From NCBI GenBank assembly GCA_016787105.1, contig JAEUVI010000362.1, positions 1-18,473 of the forward strand: 18,473 nucleotides of DNA. The letters are read 5' to 3'. Below the pieces are notes generated by a model, which was not told the origin of the DNA, ran no database searches, and saw only the letters and a program-made list of their open reading frames with translations. Positions 15,484 to 18,473 of this stretch are shown in pieces (the stretch's first letter is position 1; each line of letters opens with the position of its first letter). The stretch comes from Chitinophagaceae bacterium. GTDB lineage: Bacteria; Bacteroidota; Bacteroidia; Chitinophagales; Chitinophagaceae. A program made the position numbers and the translations under genes.

Positions 15484-16620
15484 TTGTCAGCAATACGCTC
15501 AAAAAAATTTGACTACATTTTCACCGGAGGTGGTTGCGGCGCCCTCAGCCTGCTTATTCGCATGATACAATCGGGAAAATTTGCGGATAAGAAAATTCTC
15601 CTGATTGATAAAGAACCTAAGACTACTAATGATCGCACCTGGTGTTTCTGGGAAAATGGTAATGGACTATTTGAAGAAATTGTGTACAGGAAATGGCCGG
15701 TCGTCAATTTTTACAGCGACACATTTTCTGCTCCACTTGAAATAGCGCCTTACCAATATAAAATGATCCGGGGAATTGATTTTTATAATTATTGTTTTGA
15801 AATAATCCGGAAGCAACAAAACATCGAAACGACATACGGAACTGTCAGGTTTGAGGATAGCAAGGTTTTAGTTGATGATGTTGTTTTAGAAACGAATGGA
15901 TCGGTTGTTTTTAATTCTCTTTATACACTTCCGCCAAAAGAAAATGGAATTATATTATTGCAGCAGCATTTTAAAGGATGGATAATTGAAACGGAAAAAC
16001 CTTCATTCAATGTGGAGCAGGCTACACTGATGGATTTTCGTGTTCACCAGGATTATGGCACCACATTTTGCTACCTGTTACCACTCAGCGAAACAAAAGC
16101 ATTGGTGGAGTATACATTATTCTCAGAAAATTTACTAAGCCCGGCGCAATACAATGATGGATTAGAGAGGTACATACATGATGTACTAAAAATAGAAGCT
16201 TATAAAATTATCGACGAGGAAGCCGGTTGCATCCCAATGACAAACGCAAAGTTTAATTTCTTTGAAAAGGACAGGTACAATATCGGAACAGCCGGCGGAC
16301 AAACTAAGGCGTCAAGTGGATATACATTTCAATTTATTCAGAAAAACTCAGAAAAGATACTTGAGCAGTTGCAGAGCGGTCAACAATTGTCTCAGCTGGA
16401 GAAACCCAAAAGACGGTTTCACTTTTACGACACAATATTGCTTCGCATATTAAAAGAAGAAAAACTGAGAGGGGAAGCAATTTTTTCCCAATTGTTTGAA
16501 AGGAATAAAGCCAGGCAGGTTTTAAAATTTCTTGACAATGAGACTTCGCTTGCAGAAGAATTGAAAATAATTTCCTCTTTGCCCACGATGCCGTTCCTGA
16601 AAGCCGCGATAAGAAAATGA
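15484..16620 (+). CDS. crtY: Lycopene beta-cyclase
   Basis: A 378-residue flavoprotein of the CrtY family that cyclises lycopene to beta-carotene. The N-terminal dinucleotide fold reads FDYIFTGGGCGALSLL, then LLIDKEPKTTNDRTWCFWE. Further on come LPLSETKALVEYTLF, EEAGCIPMT and IGTAGGQTKASSGY, all typical of this family. The frame is open back to a TTG at 15427, but residues from there would read through the palindrome region and give an N-terminal extension unlike CrtY. I prefer the TTG at 15484, which puts about 8 residues before the Rossmann strand. No ATG is available near this point. The gene converges with a minus-strand gene 2 bp beyond its stop. Confidence 0.9.
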   Translation: MSAIRSKKFDYIFTGGGCGALSLLIRMIQSGKFADKKILLIDKEPKTTNDRTWCFWENGNGLFEEIVYRKWPVVNFYSDTFSAPLEIAPYQYKMIRGIDFYNYCFEIIRKQQNIETTYGTVRFEDSKVLVDDVVLETNGSVVFNSLYTLPPKENGIILLQQHFKGWIIETEKPSFNVEQATLMDFRVHQDYGTTFCYLLPLSETKALVEYTLFSENLLSPAQYNDGLERYIHDVLKIEAYKIIDEEAGCIPMTNAKFNFFEKDRYNIGTAGGQTKASSGYTFQFIQKNSEKILEQLQSGQQLSQLEKPKRRFHFYDTILLRILKEEKLRGEAIFSQLFERNKARQVLKFLDNETSLAEELKIISSLPTMPFLKAAIRK

Positions 16621-16622
16621 AA

Positions 16623-17060
16623 TTAATTGTCCGGATCAAATTGCATGAACTCTCTTCGTACAGCTTTTAGCATGCTGAATATCTGAACAATTTCAATCAG
16701 CAAAATAACGCCTAATGCGAGTAATACGTACCAGGGAATATCAACTCTTGGTATCTGTACCTTCTGAAACCGTTCATAGTACCATCCTGCTCCTGCTATA
16801 CCGAATGCTAAACCAACAATCAGAAATGAAAGCAAGGAATAGACAATTTTAAGGAACATGATTTTAATGGTAGAATACCCGACTTTCAGATTTTCAATTA
16901 TTGCAGCAGGAATGATTAAGACTAATACAATCCAACTCCAGTTTTTCCCGAAAAATTCCTTGAAACCAATATCAAAGACAAGGATAAGTATAATAGAAAG
17001 AAGGCTCCATGGAAAAAGTAAGTAGCCTGATGGTTTGCCGGTTTTTACGGGTGTTGCCAT
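16623..17060 (-). CDS. Small membrane protein of unknown function (four predicted helices)
   Basis: A 145-residue hydrophobic protein with four likely membrane segments: the YLLFPWSLLSIILILVFDI region, the WSWIVLVLIIPAAII region, the FLKIVYSLLSFLIVGLAF region and the WYVLLALGVILLIEIVQIF region. It ends in a short polar tail (AVRREFMQFDPDN). I do not recognise the family. The chosen ATG at 17060 gives MATPVKTGKPSGYLLFPW. An in-frame upstream Met at 17150 would add 30 residues encoded across the terminator hairpin at 17135-17167, so it is unlikely. The gene converges with crtY with 2 bp between stops and lies downstream of the efflux gene, from which it is separated by that terminator. Confidence 0.6.
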   Translation of the reverse strand: MATPVKTGKPSGYLLFPWSLLSIILILVFDIGFKEFFGKNWSWIVLVLIIPAAIIENLKVGYSTIKIMFLKIVYSLLSFLIVGLAFGIAGAGWYYERFQKVQIPRVDIPWYVLLALGVILLIEIVQIFSMLKAVRREFMQFDPDN

Positions 17061-17134
17061 AATCGTTGTATTACAGATCAGGAAATTAGATATATTTTTC
17101 CTTATTTCAAGTGAAGGCCTGATATCTGCGGATA

Positions 17135-17167
17135 AAAAAGGGATAATCACAGCGATTATCCCTTTTT
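17135..17167 (-). terminator. Strong intrinsic terminator of the TolC-family gene
   Basis: A perfect 14-bp inverted repeat with arms at 17135-17148 and 17154-17167 and a 5-nt loop. Read on the minus strand, the GGGATAATC / GATTATCCC core is preceded by an A run and followed by six Ts. It lies 17 bases past the stop of the TolC-family gene. Symmetry means it could also stop transcription from the plus strand. Confidence 0.85.
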
Positions 17168-17184
17168 ACATTTCTATAAGCAGC

Positions 17185-18473
17185 TTACCATAATGGTTTA
17201 CCTTGATAATAGTCGAGAATTTTCATACGAAGTACATAGTCATATTTCGCATTTATCAAACTTATATTTGCCTGGTCTAATAAGTTTTTCACGGTGAGAT
17301 AGTCAATTGAGTTGCCGACGCCTTCTGTAAAACGTATTTCAGCAGCCCTGAATGATTCGGTATATGCATTTGTCTGATCAAGTAATGCAGTATACCTGCC
17401 TGCAGCAGATGTCATATTCACATAGGCTTGTTCAACAAACTGGTTTAATTGAGTACGTGTAGTTTTGGCAATGAACTCCCTGTTCTTATAATTGATCTTA
17501 GCCTGCTTTAGCCGGTTACGCTGTAGTAATGCATTGAAGATTGGAATGTTCAGCGAAAAGCCATAGGATGTATAGAGGTTGTTGTTTAACTGATCATTAT
17601 AGTTGATTTTGCTTGAAGAGAAATTATCCTGTTTGCGAATAACAGGAAGCTGGCTGCCATTTACTGTTACATAATCGGATGAAGTAACATCAGTTGTGTT
17701 AATGTACTGGTTTTTCATAGCCACACTTGAATAAGCAGTAGATAAGTTACCACCGAAACTTAAAGTAGGAAAGAGATAACCTCTTTGCACTTTTATCGCT
17801 TTGGCAGCGCTTTGCTGGCGAAGGTCAACTGCTTTTATCAAGGCAAGCTGTTCCAGTGCAGCCTGGTAAATTTTATCAGGTGTTTCTTCATATTTAGCTG
17901 CAAATTCTTCCGGTGCGATACGCTCAAGCACTACATCTTTTGTATATGGAAGATTGAGTAATTGAAATAAGCTAATCTTCGCTGTTTCCAGTGTATTCTC
18001 TGCAGTTGCAATGGATAATTTATAGCCGGCATATTGTCCTTTCAAATCAGATAAATCAGATGGTTTTATTGCTCCTTCCTTGTCCTGCAAAGTCAATCGG
18101 TCTACTTGTTTAGCCGCAAGTTCCAACTGATTTTTAGCCTGCTCAAGCTGATCGCTGCTGCTTAAAACCTGCAGGTAAGCAAGAATTATGTTTATAGTGA
18201 GGTTATCTTTTACCTGCTGAAGATCCATTTTTGATGCTTCGTAGGCCAGCTTTGTTTGCTTAACATAGTTTTGGTACGCCAAACCGTTGAATAAAACAAT
18301 ACCACTCTGTAAACCAAAATTCGACTGATTGAAATTTTGTGTTACAGGCGAGTTGGTAAATGGATCGATGCTACGCCCCTGGTTAAAGTTGTGTCCCGCA
18401 TTTCCATTTAAGTTAGGCAGCATATTCATCTTTGCCTGGTTTTTTGTTATGGCTTCACTTTCCCGTTGGACCT
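17185..18473 (-). CDS. TolC-family outer-membrane efflux protein, C-terminal part
   Basis: At least 429 residues of an OEP/TolC-family channel protein; the 5' end lies beyond the window because the frame stays open to the last base, upstream of the first Met codon at 18429. The readable N-terminal part includes ESEAITKNQAK and MLPNLNGNAGHNFNQGRSID, a typical Bacteroidota TolC pattern for the first helix and strand. Long amphipathic helices follow (coiled-coil-like LQQVKDNLTI, LEQAKNQLELAAKQVDRLTL, AEIRFTEGVGNSIDYLTV). The protein ends with MKILDYYQGKPLW. It would form the outer-membrane duct of an RND or ABC exporter; the partner genes, if linked, are outside the window. The cargo cannot be inferred. 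Confidence 0.9.
   Translation of the reverse strand, partial: VQRESEAITKNQAKMNMLPNLNGNAGHNFNQGRSIDPFTNSPVTQNFNQSNFGLQSGIVLFNGLAYQNYVKQTKLAYEASKMDLQQVKDNLTINIILAYLQVLSSSDQLEQAKNQLELAAKQVDRLTLQDKEGAIKPSDLSDLKGQYAGYKLSIATAENTLETAKISLFQLLNLPYTKDVVLERIAPEEFAAKYEETPDKIYQAALEQLALIKAVDLRQQSAAKAIKVQRGYLFPTLSFGGNLSTAYSSVAMKNQYINTTDVTSSDYVTVNGSQLPVIRKQDNFSSSKINYNDQLNNNLYTSYGFSLNIPIFNALLQRNRLKQAKINYKNREFIAKTTRTQLNQFVEQAYVNMTSAAGRYTALLDQTNAYTESFRAAEIRFTEGVGNSIDYLTVKNLLDQANISLINAKYDYVLRMKILDYYQGKPLW

Noticed and set aside
17064..17110. Minus-strand promoter for the small membrane protein (TTG-N19-TAATTTCC)
   Set aside because: Spacing is good but two of the six defined -7 bases mismatch.
17061..17150. 30-residue upstream extension of the small membrane protein
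   Set aside because: The longer start lies inside the terminator hairpin of the neighbouring gene; ATG at 17060 gives a sensible polar N-terminus before the first helix.

Overview
The window suggests a member of the Bacteroidota, most likely a Chitinophagaceae-type organism. The evidence is AT-rich DNA, tightly packed genes with few Shine-Dalgarno sequences, two sites resembling the Bacteroidota promoter (TTTG at -33, TAnnTTTG at -7), and protein sequences (ECF sigma factor, LegC-type aminotransferase, CrtIBZY, PHP phosphatase) that read like that phylum. No rRNA, tRNA, CRISPR array or insertion sequence was seen, and no gap between genes exceeds 300 bases.

Region 1 (about 1-11281, all + strand) is the distal part of an exopolysaccharide, capsule or O-antigen locus. 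In order it holds a Wzy/EpsG-like membrane protein (5' end probably outside the window), an AsnB-type amidotransferase, a GT4 glycosyltransferase, a PglD/NeuD-like hexapeptide acyltransferase, a SAM methyltransferase, a nucleotide-sugar dehydrogenase of the UDP-HexNAc type, an extended SDR, a LegC-family aminotransferase, an initiating sugar-phosphate transferase and a CpsB/YwqE-type PHP tyrosine phosphatase. Together they can make an oxidised, aminated, N-acylated and perhaps amidated sugar, start a repeat unit on undecaprenyl phosphate, extend and polymerise it, and control the process by tyrosine dephosphorylation.

Region 2 (about 11440-16620, + strand) is a compact carotenoid operon led by an ECF sigma factor: sigma, crtI, crtB, idi, crtZ, crtY. 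The enzymes would convert geranylgeranyl diphosphate through phytoene, lycopene and beta-carotene to zeaxanthin. No ketolase or GGPP synthase gene is present here.

Region 3 (16623-18473, - strand) holds a small four-helix membrane protein of unknown function that converges on crtY with only 2 bp between them, a strong intrinsic terminator, and the C-terminal part of a TolC-family outer-membrane efflux protein that runs off the window.

I did not find a clearly new defence or mobile system. The best second-look items are a short palindrome bracketed by 9-bp direct repeats at the crtY start, the Asp-to-Asn change in the expected catalytic dyad of the initiating sugar-phosphate transferase, the unusual sugar implied by the EPS genes, and an ECF sigma factor leading the crt operon without an adjacent anti-sigma factor.
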